Shown here: positions 43,294 through 51,600 of the stretch, in pieces
Layout: each line of letters starts with the position of its first letter
Numbering within the stretch: position 1 is the stretch's first letter
From: Chryseobacterium hagamense
GTDB lineage: Bacteria; Bacteroidota; Bacteroidia; Flavobacteriales; Weeksellaceae
Assembly: GCF_007991455.1 (NCBI RefSeq)
Contig: NZ_BJYJ01000008.1
Location: forward strand, 124,001-188,000
Reading direction: 5' to 3'
Length of the DNA: 64,000 nucleotides
The notes under the pieces: model-generated
What the model was told of the DNA's origin: nothing
Databases searched by the model: none
Seen by the model: only the letters and a program-made list of their open reading frames with translations
Position numbers and translations under genes: made by a program

Positions 43294-43855
43294 ATTCCAT
43301 AAAGGCATTGAGGGAAAATCCCTTAATGTCTTGTTTTTATTTTTAACTATTTTTGCTTACTCCCAAAAATATCCTTTAAAGTACGGTATAAAAACAGGCT
43401 GGAACTACTCCAATGTAAACGCTGTAGATGAAAAAGGCGAACCTTCGGGTTATGTAAGTGATATTATTGACGAGGCCTACGCAGGTTTTGTATTAGAAAA
43501 GCAGGTTTGTGTGAAATCCTATATTCAAACAAACTTATTAATTTCTTTTACTGATCGGGTCACGTTTTTAGAACTTCCCATTTACTATAAATATAATTTT
43601 TATAAAAGATGGTCTCTAATTGCAGGTCCGAAACTGAATTATATTCCTGACAGTGAAGAAAGCCAGCCTTACTATTTCAGAAGAAGATTCGGTATCAGCG
43701 GAGACATAGGACTGAATTATGAGATTTCAAAACATTTTGTTATCGAGGGCAGTTTTTCAAAAGGAGTTACCAGGCAGTATGATGATTTGGTATTAACTTA
43801 CTATGATGCCCGCCGGGATGTGTATAGAATTGGACTAACTTATTTTATTAATTAA
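43274..43855 (+). CDS. Beta-barrel outer-membrane paralogue 1 (type A)
   Basis: About 193 residues from ATG 43274 (ATG 43280 also possible); it overlaps the lipoprotein stop. A signal peptide ends near YSQ before the shared QKYPLKYGIKTGWNYSN motif. Strands alternate through the protein and end in YFIN, as in small porin-like barrels of the outer-membrane-protein beta-barrel family. Type A carries the SDIIDEAYAGFV segment. About 175 bp of its 3' half are identical to paralogue 4. Confidence 0.75.
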   Translation: MKMKYIKFHKGIEGKSLNVLFLFLTIFAYSQKYPLKYGIKTGWNYSNVNAVDEKGEPSGYVSDIIDEAYAGFVLEKQVCVKSYIQTNLLISFTDRVTFLELPIYYKYNFYKRWSLIAGPKLNYIPDSEESQPYYFRRRFGISGDIGLNYEISKHFVIEGSFSKGVTRQYDDLVLTYYDARRDVYRIGLTYFIN

Positions 43856-43856
43856 G

Positions 43857-44405
43857 ATGAACTTTTCTAAATCTTCTCTTATTGCTTTATTTTTACTTTC
43901 GGCTGTTTTCACTTACTCCCAAAAATATCCTTTAAAGTACGGTATAAAAGCAGGCTGGAACTTTTCTAATATTTATGCAATAGATGAAAAAGGAGAGCCT
44001 TCAGGATATTTGAGCAATGGCGGGGAATTGTATGGGGGTTTAGTTTTAGAAAAACAAATCACAAAAAGATCCTACCTCCAATCTGGAGCTTTGGTATCAT
44101 ACTCATATGTCATTACTTTTGTAGAAGCTCCCTTCTTTTATAAGTACAATTTTTATAAAAAACTATCTGTAATTGGAGGTCCAAAACTTGATTATATACC
44201 GGATGAACAATATAATCATTCATTGTATTTTAAAAGAAGAATGGGTGTTTCTGCTAATTTTGGTGTTGATTTTGAAATTTTTAAAAAGATTAATATCGAG
44301 GTCTATTACTCAAAGCAACTTGTCAAACAATATGATGATAATATATTAACTTTTTATGATGCTAAAAGAGATGTTTTTAGAATAGGTGTTGCGTATTATT
44401 TTTAA
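43857..44405 (+). CDS. Beta-barrel outer-membrane paralogue 2 (type B)
   Basis: 182 residues, signal peptide with a SLIALFLLSAVFTYSQ core, then the family's KYPLKYGIKAGWNFSN motif. Type B has the shorter SNGGELYGGLVLEKQ segment in place of the type A one. The C-terminus VAYYF ends in an aromatic residue as outer-membrane barrels do. It starts 1 bp after the previous stop. The N-terminal part is nearly the same as paralogue 5. Confidence 0.75.
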   Translation: MNFSKSSLIALFLLSAVFTYSQKYPLKYGIKAGWNFSNIYAIDEKGEPSGYLSNGGELYGGLVLEKQITKRSYLQSGALVSYSYVITFVEAPFFYKYNFYKKLSVIGGPKLDYIPDEQYNHSLYFKRRMGVSANFGVDFEIFKKINIEVYYSKQLVKQYDDNILTFYDAKRDVFRIGVAYYF

Positions 44406-44453
44406 TAATTTCAGTATCAATATTTGTAATTAGAAAATAAGTCACATAACAGA

Positions 44454-45026
44454 ATGATATATTCTAACAAAGATAAGAGTATCAAGAAATTTCTTAAATT
44501 TTCACTGATATTCTTTTCAACTTTTTTATTTTCCCAAAAATATCCAGTAAAGTATGGTATAAAGGCAGGCTGGAACTACTCCAATGTAAATGCTGTGGAT
44601 GAAAAAGGTGAACCTTCGGGTTATGTAAGTGATATTATTGATGAGGCCTACGCAGGTTTTATTTTAAAGAAACAAATTTCAAGTAAATCATATCTGCAGG
44701 TTGCTCCTACGGTATCATATACTGAATCGGTAACATTTGTTGAATTACCCATCTATTACAAGCATGATTTTTACCGAAAATTTTCATTTATAATAGGTCC
44801 GAAACTTAATTATATTCCAGATGAACAGTATAACAATTTTTATTATTTCCGAAAAAGATTCGGTATCAGTGGAGACATTGGATTAAATTACAAAATATCT
44901 GATCACTTTATGATTGAAAGTAGCTTTTCGAAAGGTTTCACAAAACAATATGATGATTTGATACTAACCTACTATCAGGCCAGACGAGATGTTTATAAAT
45001 TAGGATTAATTTATTTTATTAATTAA
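44454..45026 (+). CDS. Beta-barrel outer-membrane paralogue 3 (type A variant)
   Basis: 190 residues. The signal region differs from its neighbours (KKFLKFSLIFFSTFLFSQ), but the mature part starts with the common KYPVKYGIKAGWNYSNVNAVDEK and has the type A SDIIDEAYAGF segment. The C-terminus is YFIN. It is the only member with a gap (48 bp) upstream, and the divergent signal peptide suggests a separate origin or a recombination edge. Confidence 0.75.
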   Translation: MIYSNKDKSIKKFLKFSLIFFSTFLFSQKYPVKYGIKAGWNYSNVNAVDEKGEPSGYVSDIIDEAYAGFILKKQISSKSYLQVAPTVSYTESVTFVELPIYYKHDFYRKFSFIIGPKLNYIPDEQYNNFYYFRKRFGISGDIGLNYKISDHFMIESSFSKGFTKQYDDLILTYYQARRDVYKLGLIYFIN

Positions 45027-45027
45027 G

Positions 45028-45591
45028 ATGGAGAGTATGATTTTTTCTAAACCTTCCCTCATTACATTATTTTTTCTTTCCTCTGTTTTTACTTATTCCC
45101 AGAAATATCCTCTAAAGTATGGTATAAAAGCCGGCTGGAATTACTCCAACGTAAATGCAGTAGATGAAAAAGGCGAATCTTCCGGATATCTTAGCGATAT
45201 TATTGATGAAGCTTATGCAGGCTTTGTGTTTGAAAGACAAATTTCCGAAAAATCCTGTATTCAATCAAACTTATTAATTTCTTTTACTGATCGGGTCACG
45301 TTTTTAGAACTTCCCATTTACTATAAATATAATTTTTATAAAAGATGGTCTCTAATTGCAGGTCCGAAACTGAATTATATTCCTGACAGTGAAGAAAGCC
45401 AGCCTTACTATTTCAGAAGAAGATTCGGTATCAGCGGAGACATTGGCCTAAATTATGAGGTTTCAAAACATTTTGTTATAGAGGGATGTTTTTCAAAAGG
45501 ATTCACCGAACAATATGATGATTTGGTATTAACTTACTATAATGCCCGCCGGGATGTGTATAGAATTGGATTAATTTATTTTATTAATTAA
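45028..45591 (+). CDS. Beta-barrel outer-membrane paralogue 4 (type A)
   Basis: 187 residues, signal peptide with a LITLFFLSSVFTYSQ core. The mature part is type A. From about 45267 the DNA is identical to paralogue 1 for about 175 bp (LLISFTDRVTFLELPIYYKY and PYYFRRRFGISGDI parts), then differs at scattered sites. It begins 1 bp after the previous stop. Confidence 0.75.
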   Translation: MESMIFSKPSLITLFFLSSVFTYSQKYPLKYGIKAGWNYSNVNAVDEKGESSGYLSDIIDEAYAGFVFERQISEKSCIQSNLLISFTDRVTFLELPIYYKYNFYKRWSLIAGPKLNYIPDSEESQPYYFRRRFGISGDIGLNYEVSKHFVIEGCFSKGFTEQYDDLVLTYYNARRDVYRIGLIYFIN

Positions 45592-45592
45592 G

Positions 45593-46141
45593 ATGAACTT
45601 TTCCAGATCTTCCCTTATTGCCTTATTTTTACTATCGGCTGTTTTCACATACTCCCAAAAATATCCAGTAAAGTACGGTATAAAAACAGGCTGGAACTAC
45701 TCCAATGTAAATGCAATAGATGAAAATAGCGAACCATCAGGCTATCTAAGCAATGAAGGAGAACTTTATGGTGGAATAGCTTTGGAAAAACAAATCACAA
45801 AAAAATCATATATCCAATCCGGATTTGTTATTTCCTATACAGACGCAATAACTTTCTTGGAAATGCCTATTTATTATAAAGCTAACATTTACAATAATTT
45901 ATCTATAATTATCGGTCCAAAATTTAATTATATTCCTGACAGTGAGGAAAGCCAGCCATATTATTTCCGTAAAAGATTCGGTATAAGCGGAGATATGGGG
46001 ATGAATTATAAAATTTCAAAACATTTTATTATAGAGGGAATCTTTTCAAAAGGATTTACAAAGCAATATGATGATTTACTACTTGGTTACTATCATGCTC
46101 AGCGGGATGTTTACAGAATAGGTATCATTTATTTTTTATAA
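45593..46141 (+). CDS. Beta-barrel outer-membrane paralogue 5 (type B)
   Basis: 182 residues. The N-terminus matches paralogue 2 (SLIALFLLSAVFTYSQ) and it has the type B SNEGELYGGIALEKQ segment, but its second half (PDSEESQPYYFRKRFGISGDM) resembles type A, so this gene is mosaic. Last gene of the cluster, followed by a hairpin terminator. Confidence 0.75.
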   Translation: MNFSRSSLIALFLLSAVFTYSQKYPVKYGIKTGWNYSNVNAIDENSEPSGYLSNEGELYGGIALEKQITKKSYIQSGFVISYTDAITFLEMPIYYKANIYNNLSIIIGPKFNYIPDSEESQPYYFRKRFGISGDMGMNYKISKHFIIEGIFSKGFTKQYDDLLLGYYHAQRDVYRIGIIYFL

Positions 46142-46157
46142 CGCTTCTCGCTTATCA

Positions 46158-46190
46158 ATAAACCCGGCCAAACATGACCGGGTTTCATTT
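46158..46190 (+). terminator. Terminator of the beta-barrel cluster
   Basis: AAACCCGG/CCGGGTTT stem with a 10-nt loop, followed by CATTTATAT. Confidence 0.65.
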
Positions 46191-46215
46191 ATATAAATTT
46201 ATATGAAAATATCTG

Positions 46216-47028
46216 TTATAAAAAAATGTTTTTCCAGTCCTCCGTCAGTTCCCTGAAACGGGTATTGCCGAATGTTTTATTCCGGATCTTTCCTACGGAG
46301 AAGATTCCTTTTTCATCGGAAATCAACAGGATCTCCTCAGCTTTCTGCGATTCGAAGGCGATGATCTCGTGTTCCTGGATATCGGCCAGGTTATTTTTAT
46401 GGAGAAAGGTCACGAAATTTTCCATCAAAGGCGAAATGTAAGCACCTTCCGTCTGTTTCGGGACTTTGATGACGTCTCCTTCCAGAAACAGAAGATTCCC
46501 GGTAGTGGTGCGGGCGATCCTTTTATTGGGGTTGAGAAGAATAACATCATCCAGGTCATTTTCCTGGGCATAAATCGATCCGTAAATATTTTCCGGACTG
46601 TGAACACGGATATTGCTTAAAAGGTTGTTATTCACATTGATTTCCTTGATCAGGTCCATTTCCAAGACCCTTTCATGAACGGCAAGCACATCTTCTTTCT
46701 CAGTTACATCGTAAAGATAGGAAACAGACGATTTTGAAAGTGTAACACCGTCGGAATTCCGGAATACCTGAAAATTGATAATCCCGTTTACCATGCCTTT
46801 TCCTTCGATCACCTCTTTCCTGAAAAGCGACTGGAAAAATTCCAGGGTATAACGTAGAGGAATATTCAGTCTCATCTTCCGCATGGAGGCCATCAGGAAG
46901 AAATAACATTCTTCGTCCATAATCAGATTCCCGTTCCTGATAAAAAAGGAAGCCTTCACGGCGTCCCCTGAAAGAAAAGCCCTGTTCCGTACTGCTATTT
47001 CGGCTGATGTAAAATATTGATTTTCCAC
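46216..47028 (-). CDS. Class IV aminotransferase-fold protein
   Basis: 270 residues with the layout of the BCAT/aminodeoxychorismate-lyase fold: NRAFLSGDAVKASFFIRNG at the N-terminus, a mid-protein LDDVILLNPNKRIARTTTGNLLFLEGD segment that aligns with the family's DEAILL...G...E.T..N.F motif, and a C-terminal ISDEKGIFSVGKI. The family's PLP-binding Lys is not clearly placed; the best candidate is in LIKEIN, upstream of where it is expected. Substrate unknown. Transcribed alone on the minus strand. Confidence 0.75.
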   Translation of the reverse strand: MENQYFTSAEIAVRNRAFLSGDAVKASFFIRNGNLIMDEECYFFLMASMRKMRLNIPLRYTLEFFQSLFRKEVIEGKGMVNGIINFQVFRNSDGVTLSKSSVSYLYDVTEKEDVLAVHERVLEMDLIKEINVNNNLLSNIRVHSPENIYGSIYAQENDLDDVILLNPNKRIARTTTGNLLFLEGDVIKVPKQTEGAYISPLMENFVTFLHKNNLADIQEHEIIAFESQKAEEILLISDEKGIFSVGKIRNKTFGNTRFRELTEDWKNIFL

Positions 47029-47104
47029 TTGTCTCTGATTTGTTTATAAAAAAATAATGAACGATAAATCGTTCATCAGTTTTATCATGCAGTGCGGCCT
47101 ACGT

Positions 47105-47491
47105 TTAGGCAGCACCTAATTTAATTCTTAGATTTTCAATAAGGTTATCCCAATACAAGGCGTTTTCATTTTCATCTCCTTCTTCGCAGAAGTCGGTAAT
47201 ATTCAGGGAAAGGTCTTCGGTAATATCATCAATGGTGATTGTCATTTCAAAGAAATTTTTCGTTCCTTCATCTTCTTCCCACCGGAAACGCACAAAGCCT
47301 TCAGGCTTATACCTGATCAAAGTCGCCTTCTCAGAGGGCCCTCCGCCCCAGCTGAAAAAAAAGTCATCCCCTTTCTCTGTTACCTCATCCGCAAACCATT
47401 CAGACAACCCCTCCGCAGTGGCCAGGTATTCGTACAGAATCTCTGATAAACAGTGCATTGGAAATTCGTAATGGACTTTATGTTTCGCCAT
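47105..47491 (-). CDS. START-like/SRPBCC domain protein
   Basis: 128 residues from the ATG at 47491 (MAKHKVHYEFPMHC); the frame extends to 47569 but the added codons lack a promoter and similarity. It fits the START-like (AHSA1-related) family common in Bacteroidota: LYEYLATAEGLSEWFADEV, FFFSWGGGPSEKATLI, FVRFRWEED. This fold binds a hydrophobic ligand or client protein; no role is assigned. Very acidic (Glu/Asp rich) C-terminal half. Confidence 0.82.
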   Translation of the reverse strand: MAKHKVHYEFPMHCLSEILYEYLATAEGLSEWFADEVTEKGDDFFFSWGGGPSEKATLIRYKPEGFVRFRWEEDEGTKNFFEMTITIDDITEDLSLNITDFCEEGDENENALYWDNLIENLRIKLGAA

Positions 47492-47648
47492 ATATCTTTG
47501 TTTTAATCGTCCCGCAATATATAAATTAATTTTTTTATTACGCAAAAATGTATTTATTTTTTTAAACAATCTTCATGATATTTGTCAGCGAATTTTAAAT
47601 AGACGTTTAATATCAAATCCCGGTGAATTTCTTCAATCCTTTACATAA

Positions 47649-47675
47649 AAAAACGCTTCCGGGGGAAGCGTTTTA
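47649..47675 (-). terminator. Terminator of the class III aminotransferase gene
   Basis: AAAACGCTTCC/GGAAGCGTTTT stem; T-rich run on the minus strand. Confidence 0.85.
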
Positions 47676-47677
47676 TT

Positions 47678-48853
47678 TTAATTTCCGTTAAGCACTTCGA
47701 TAATAATTTTACAGCCTTCCCCGATCTCTTCTTTTGAGATGGTCAGGGGTGGAGAAATTCTTAAATATTCATTTCTATACAGTTGCCAGAAAAGAATCAG
47801 CCCTTTATCCATGCATCTTTTGGCCACATCCAGGGTATATTCCGGCGATCCCAGGTTTACCGCCAGCATTAAACCTTTACCATTGATATTTTTAATTTTG
47901 GGATGAACGAGCAATGTTCTGTACAGCTGTTCCTTTTCATCTATTTCGTCCATCAGCCCGCTTTCCAGCACCTCCTGTAAAGTCGCCAGGCTGGATGCCG
48001 CAATCAGAGGATTTCCCCCGAAGGTAGTGATATGCCCCAGCTTGGGAGAATGTGATAAAGTTTTCATAATCTCCCGTGAACTCATAAAAGCACCCACCGG
48101 GACACCGCCGCCCATTCCTTTTCCCATTACCAGAATATCCGGGACTATGTCGAAATGCTCAAAGGAAAACAATTTTCCGGTTCTGCCGAACCCCGGCTGT
48201 ATTTCATCAAGGATCAGCAAAGCGCCTACTTCCCCGCATCTTTTTTTCAGTTTAACTAAATAATCCTTATCCGGAACCAGAAATCCGGCTGCCCCCTGAA
48301 TCGTTTCCATCAGTACACAGGCTGTTTTTTCCGTGATTTGATCCAGATCGTTTTCATCATTGAAGCCGATGAAGGAAACCATCGGCAGTAGAGGACGGAA
48401 TTCCCTTTTATGAAATTCATTCCCCGACACACTCAGCGCACCATGCGTATTCCCGTGGTAGGAATTTTTAAAGGAAATAATCTCTTCCCTTCCGGTATAT
48501 CTTTTGGCGAGCTTTAAGCTTCCGTCGATAGCTTCCGCCCCACTGTTTACCAGATAGGTAACTTCCAGAGGATCCGGGGTTGCTTCAGCCAGCAGCCTGC
48601 ATAAAGCCACCGGCTTTTCCTGGGCATATTCGCCGTAGACCATCACATGAAGATATTTTTCTGCCTGTTCCTTAATAGCCTCAACAATCTTAGGATGCGA
48701 ATGTCCCAATGTATTTGCCGAAACACCTGCTACAAAATCCAGGTACCGCCTTCCGTCTTTACCGTAAATATAGCTTCCTTCCGCCCTTTCCACCTCAAAG
48801 CCTGCAGCAAATGCCGTCGTCTGGGCCTGATAGCTAAAAAAATCTTTTTGCAT
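47678..48853 (-). CDS. Class III aminotransferase (aspartate aminotransferase family)
   Basis: About 391 residues, PLP-dependent, ArgD/GabT fold. Visible segments: GKDGRRYLDFVAGVSANTLGHSHPKI, the YLVNSGAEAIDGSLKLA PLP-phosphate site, the LILDEIQPGFGRTGKLF region, and the Lys-bearing MGKGMGGGVPVGAF segment (Lys near residue 245). Substrate could be acetylornithine, ornithine or an omega-amino acid; no arg genes are adjacent. ATGs at 48853, 48859 and 48880 are all possible; 48853 is chosen for its MQKDFF start. Confidence 0.88.
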   Translation of the reverse strand: MQKDFFSYQAQTTAFAAGFEVERAEGSYIYGKDGRRYLDFVAGVSANTLGHSHPKIVEAIKEQAEKYLHVMVYGEYAQEKPVALCRLLAEATPDPLEVTYLVNSGAEAIDGSLKLAKRYTGREEIISFKNSYHGNTHGALSVSGNEFHKREFRPLLPMVSFIGFNDENDLDQITEKTACVLMETIQGAAGFLVPDKDYLVKLKKRCGEVGALLILDEIQPGFGRTGKLFSFEHFDIVPDILVMGKGMGGGVPVGAFMSSREIMKTLSHSPKLGHITTFGGNPLIAASSLATLQEVLESGLMDEIDEKEQLYRTLLVHPKIKNINGKGLMLAVNLGSPEYTLDVAKRCMDKGLILFWQLYRNEYLRISPPLTISKEEIGEGCKIIIEVLNGN

Positions 48854-48923
48854 TTCCATTTCCTGAAAAAATTTCAGCAAAGCTAAAAAACATTCGGCAT
48901 ATCCGAAAATAATCCCGATAGAA

Positions 48924-48958
48924 TAAAAAAATCGCTTACAGTAAATCCTGCAAGCGAT
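48924..48958 (-). terminator. Terminator-like hairpin
   Basis: ATCGCTT/AAGCGAT stem with a 14-nt loop and, on the minus strand, seven T residues. Confidence 0.7.
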
Positions 48959-49240
48959 ACCACCAAATCACAAAATATTAATATAGTTCTTTTCTGTTTT
49001 ATATGATAAATATATATAAAATTTTAAATAAAAATACACATTGTGTAAAAAATATTTCGGTTTTATAATGATATCCTGATTCAATTCAACATATCATGAA
49101 TATTCATCAATTATCAAATATGCCTGCCATAAGCTTTTCAGCTTCACTGATTATTGAAAAAAAACGGAAATAAAAATTTCAGAATCAGCATAAAAAAAGT
49201 ATCGAAAATACCGTCAATCCTGTAGTTTGATAAAAATAAT

Positions 49241-49267
49241 TCACCATTTCCCGGTGGAAAATGGTGA
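49241..49267 (-). terminator. Terminator-like hairpin after the OstA-like gene
   Basis: TCACCATTT/AAATGGTGA stem with a 9-nt loop; T-rich sequence follows on the minus strand. Confidence 0.6.
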
Positions 49268-49306
49268 GTAAGTGCAATTTTCTGATTTAATTGTGCGAAA
49301 AACGGT

Positions 49307-51067
49307 TTATCTCCTGGTCCGTTTCGGTTTTTTAGCCTCTTCTTTGGCTTTCTCTTTAGCTACCGTTTCTTGGGCTTTATCGTATAAAGTATTGTCTGAT
49401 TCATACTGTACTTCTTCATAGTTCGGGGTATCTACCAAAATATCCTGCCATTTCAGAATACGGTCTTTGGTGTTCCAGTTGAAATCAGGAAACTTCCGTT
49501 TTTCAGGCTCGATCATACTCATGGGATATGTATCCGCAGTAGCACCGATATTACATTCTACAACATACAGCAGTTTCTCTTCAAATATGGCATCGATGAT
49601 TCCGCAGGACGTCAGGGAAATCCCGATTCTCTCCTTTTCTCCGGTCTGCTTGTTTTCATCATCCGAGTAAGAGATGGCCTGTGCATTCCCGATGACCTTG
49701 GCTTCTTTAATGTTGTTGTCGGCACCGTAATATACCGTCATCAGCTTTCCCTTTACCTGGTTGAATTCGTCTTTCATGCTCAGGGAATCCACCTTGCTGA
49801 TGGCGAAAGCATTTCCGATAACTTTCAGCGAGTCGATATTCTCATTTTGGGTATTGAAATAAGCTTCCACTTTTTCTCCCGTCACCTGCTTCCCATTGCT
49901 CCATAGAATGGGTTTTGTATACATATGAAGGACGCCGTCCGTTTCATTGAAAGCGATCGAGTCTGCCCTTCCCTGCGCATTTGACTTATAGAATCTTCCT
50001 TTCCGGAATGCCCTCAAAAAGCTTTTCTTTACTTTGCTATCCGCCGAATCCGGACGTTGGAAAGAAATGATCTTTTCCGCAGCAAAATACATGGAATCTT
50101 TTTCCAGAGCTTTTACAGCATATGGGTTTTTGGTCATCATGGCAGAATCTTTCTTTTCGAAAATTTCCCCGTAACCGCCTTTGATCCATCTTCTTTCGTT
50201 GGGATCGTCCAGCGTCACGTTTCCCGTGGCTTTTCCGAAGCCGGTAAGCTGGTTATAATACATTTCATCACCGGTAAGGATCTTATCGTTGTAATACACC
50301 CTGGAATTCTTATAGAGAAAAGCTTCCTTGGTATTCGTGTTGTAATTTCCTTTGTCGGTAACGATCCGGTTCTTAGGATTTTTTTTATTGACAATCGTCG
50401 TAGGGCCATTGATGTTGACGATGTTGGTATTCTGGTTCTGTACGACATTATCGCCTTCCAGAACATATTGGTTATCGTCAATTTTCACCCTTCCGCTAAG
50501 ATCAATAGTCCTGGTTGCCAGGTAATAGGTGCCGGATTTCGAGTAGGTCGTACTTTTGCCGTCATTGATGGTACCGCCGGTATTGTAATAGGCCTGATTG
50601 GAGATCCTGTCATAATACATGGTTTCGGTTCTGATCACTGTTCCCTTGGGATCGGTAAGCACCACGTTTTTCCGGGCAATCCCTTTCTGCGTATTCCCGT
50701 CATACTCCATTTCGTCGGCCGTAATAACCGAGCCGTCTGCATTCTGAAGCTTTACATTACCGATGGCCTTAATGAAATTCTGTTCTTCATAAACAATAAC
50801 AAGATCGGCATTCAGCAGGGAACCCTGATGGGAGAACTGTACATTCCCCACAAAATAATTATTACCCTCATATTTCTCATCCTTACGCAGCTCATCCGAG
50901 TGAATATGCTTTACCTTTTCTGCGGGTGCAGCATTCTTCTGAGGGGTTTTGGGCGTGAAATAAGGGTCTTTCTGAAACGGCTTCTGCTGTTCCTGCGAAA
51001 AGACAAATGTTGAAATAAAAGCCAATACAAAAAATATCAGCTTTACCGGCAGGGATACATTAGTCAT
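49307..51067 (-). CDS. OstA/LptA-like LPS transport protein
   Basis: About 586 residues from the ATG at 51067 (8-bp overlap with the fur stop); the frame extends to 51103 inside fur and is rejected. A signal peptide (LIFFVLAFISTFVFSQ) is followed by several OstA-type beta-jellyroll repeats, recognised by V-x-A-x-GNV-like strands (FIKAIGNVKLQNADGSVITADEMEYD and repeats) up to about 460. The Lys/Glu-rich tail (KEKAKEEAKKPKRTRR) is basic. It would carry or scaffold LPS across the periplasm; this family is typical for Bacteroidota. Confidence 0.85.
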   Translation of the reverse strand: MTNVSLPVKLIFFVLAFISTFVFSQEQQKPFQKDPYFTPKTPQKNAAPAEKVKHIHSDELRKDEKYEGNNYFVGNVQFSHQGSLLNADLVIVYEEQNFIKAIGNVKLQNADGSVITADEMEYDGNTQKGIARKNVVLTDPKGTVIRTETMYYDRISNQAYYNTGGTINDGKSTTYSKSGTYYLATRTIDLSGRVKIDDNQYVLEGDNVVQNQNTNIVNINGPTTIVNKKNPKNRIVTDKGNYNTNTKEAFLYKNSRVYYNDKILTGDEMYYNQLTGFGKATGNVTLDDPNERRWIKGGYGEIFEKKDSAMMTKNPYAVKALEKDSMYFAAEKIISFQRPDSADSKVKKSFLRAFRKGRFYKSNAQGRADSIAFNETDGVLHMYTKPILWSNGKQVTGEKVEAYFNTQNENIDSLKVIGNAFAISKVDSLSMKDEFNQVKGKLMTVYYGADNNIKEAKVIGNAQAISYSDDENKQTGEKERIGISLTSCGIIDAIFEEKLLYVVECNIGATADTYPMSMIEPEKRKFPDFNWNTKDRILKWQDILVDTPNYEEVQYESDNTLYDKAQETVAKEKAKEEAKKPKRTRR

Positions 51068-51533
51068 TCTTCGTGCCATAGAAATACAGCGAATGGGAAT
51101 CAATTTTTACACCGAATGCTTCTTCAATCGCTTCTTTTATCCCCTGGATTCTCGGGTCGCAGAACTCAATGATTTCCTCAATTTCCTTATCCGAATCCTT
51201 CTTATAAATCACCAGGTGATCGTGCTGTTTATCAAAATAAGATTTTTCGTAAGAGGAAGAAGTAAGCGTTTTTTCCCCGAACTGGTGCTTACGGATCAGT
51301 CCTGCATCCAGGAAAATTTCAATGGTATTGTAAATGGTCGCCTTGGAAACATGGTATTTTTTCTGCAGCATCAACAGGTACAGATCATCCACATTGAAGT
51401 GGTGATCCATACTGTAAATCTCTTCTAATATAGTATATCTTTCAGGTGTATTCCGGAAACCTTTTTCCAATAAGTAGTTTCTCAGAACATCCTTTATAAG
51501 CGCGATATTTTTTTCTTTCTGTATCGTATCCAT
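51060..51533 (-). CDS. Fur-family transcriptional regulator
   Basis: 157 residues from ATG 51533; the ATG at 51551 lies at or before the expected transcription start from the 51549-51556 promoter. Winged helix: RNTPERYTILEEIYSMDHHFNVDDLYLLMLQK and VSKATIYNTIEIFLDAGLIRKH are typical Fur/Zur/PerR. The His-rich KQHDHLVIY metal site is present, but the usual CxxC structural zinc pairs are absent; only one Cys follows (EFCDPR). The metal sensed is unknown. It overlaps the OstA-like gene by 8 bp. Confidence 0.9.
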   Translation of the reverse strand: MDTIQKEKNIALIKDVLRNYLLEKGFRNTPERYTILEEIYSMDHHFNVDDLYLLMLQKKYHVSKATIYNTIEIFLDAGLIRKHQFGEKTLTSSSYEKSYFDKQHDHLVIYKKDSDKEIEEIIEFCDPRIQGIKEAIEEAFGVKIDSHSLYFYGTKND

Positions 51534-51548
51534 CAAAAAATTTATGTA

Positions 51549-51556
51549 CAAATTTA
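51549..51556 (-). promoter_or_regulatory. fur-family gene -7 element (TAAATTTG)
   Basis: Minus-strand TAnnTTTG, 15 bp from the ATG at 51533. Confidence 0.55.
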
Positions 51557-51600
51557 TTGATTTTTATTTAAATACTTATGATCCGCCAGTGTTAAAGAAT

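Larger units (their letters stand above)
48881..49306. other. AT-rich intergenic region with two hairpins
   Basis: No gene is seen. It holds an ATCGCTT/AAGCGAT terminator-like hairpin (48924-48958) and a TCACCATTT/AAATGGTGA hairpin (49241-49267), both suited to end minus-strand transcripts from the OstA-like gene. The rest is AT-rich. Confidence 0.55.

Noticed and set aside
42100..46141. Phase-variation or CRISPR interpretation of the repeated beta-barrel region
   Set aside because: The repeated units are whole diverged genes of about 550-600 bp; there are no short repeats with spacers and no invertase or cas genes.
48881..49306. A gene in the 425-bp gap
   Set aside because: No frame of reasonable length on either strand; only hairpins and AT-rich sequence.
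50057..51013. 318-codon plus-strand frame opposite the OstA-like gene
   Set aside because: It is a shadow frame of a well-supported OstA/LptA-like gene, with unnatural composition and no motifs.
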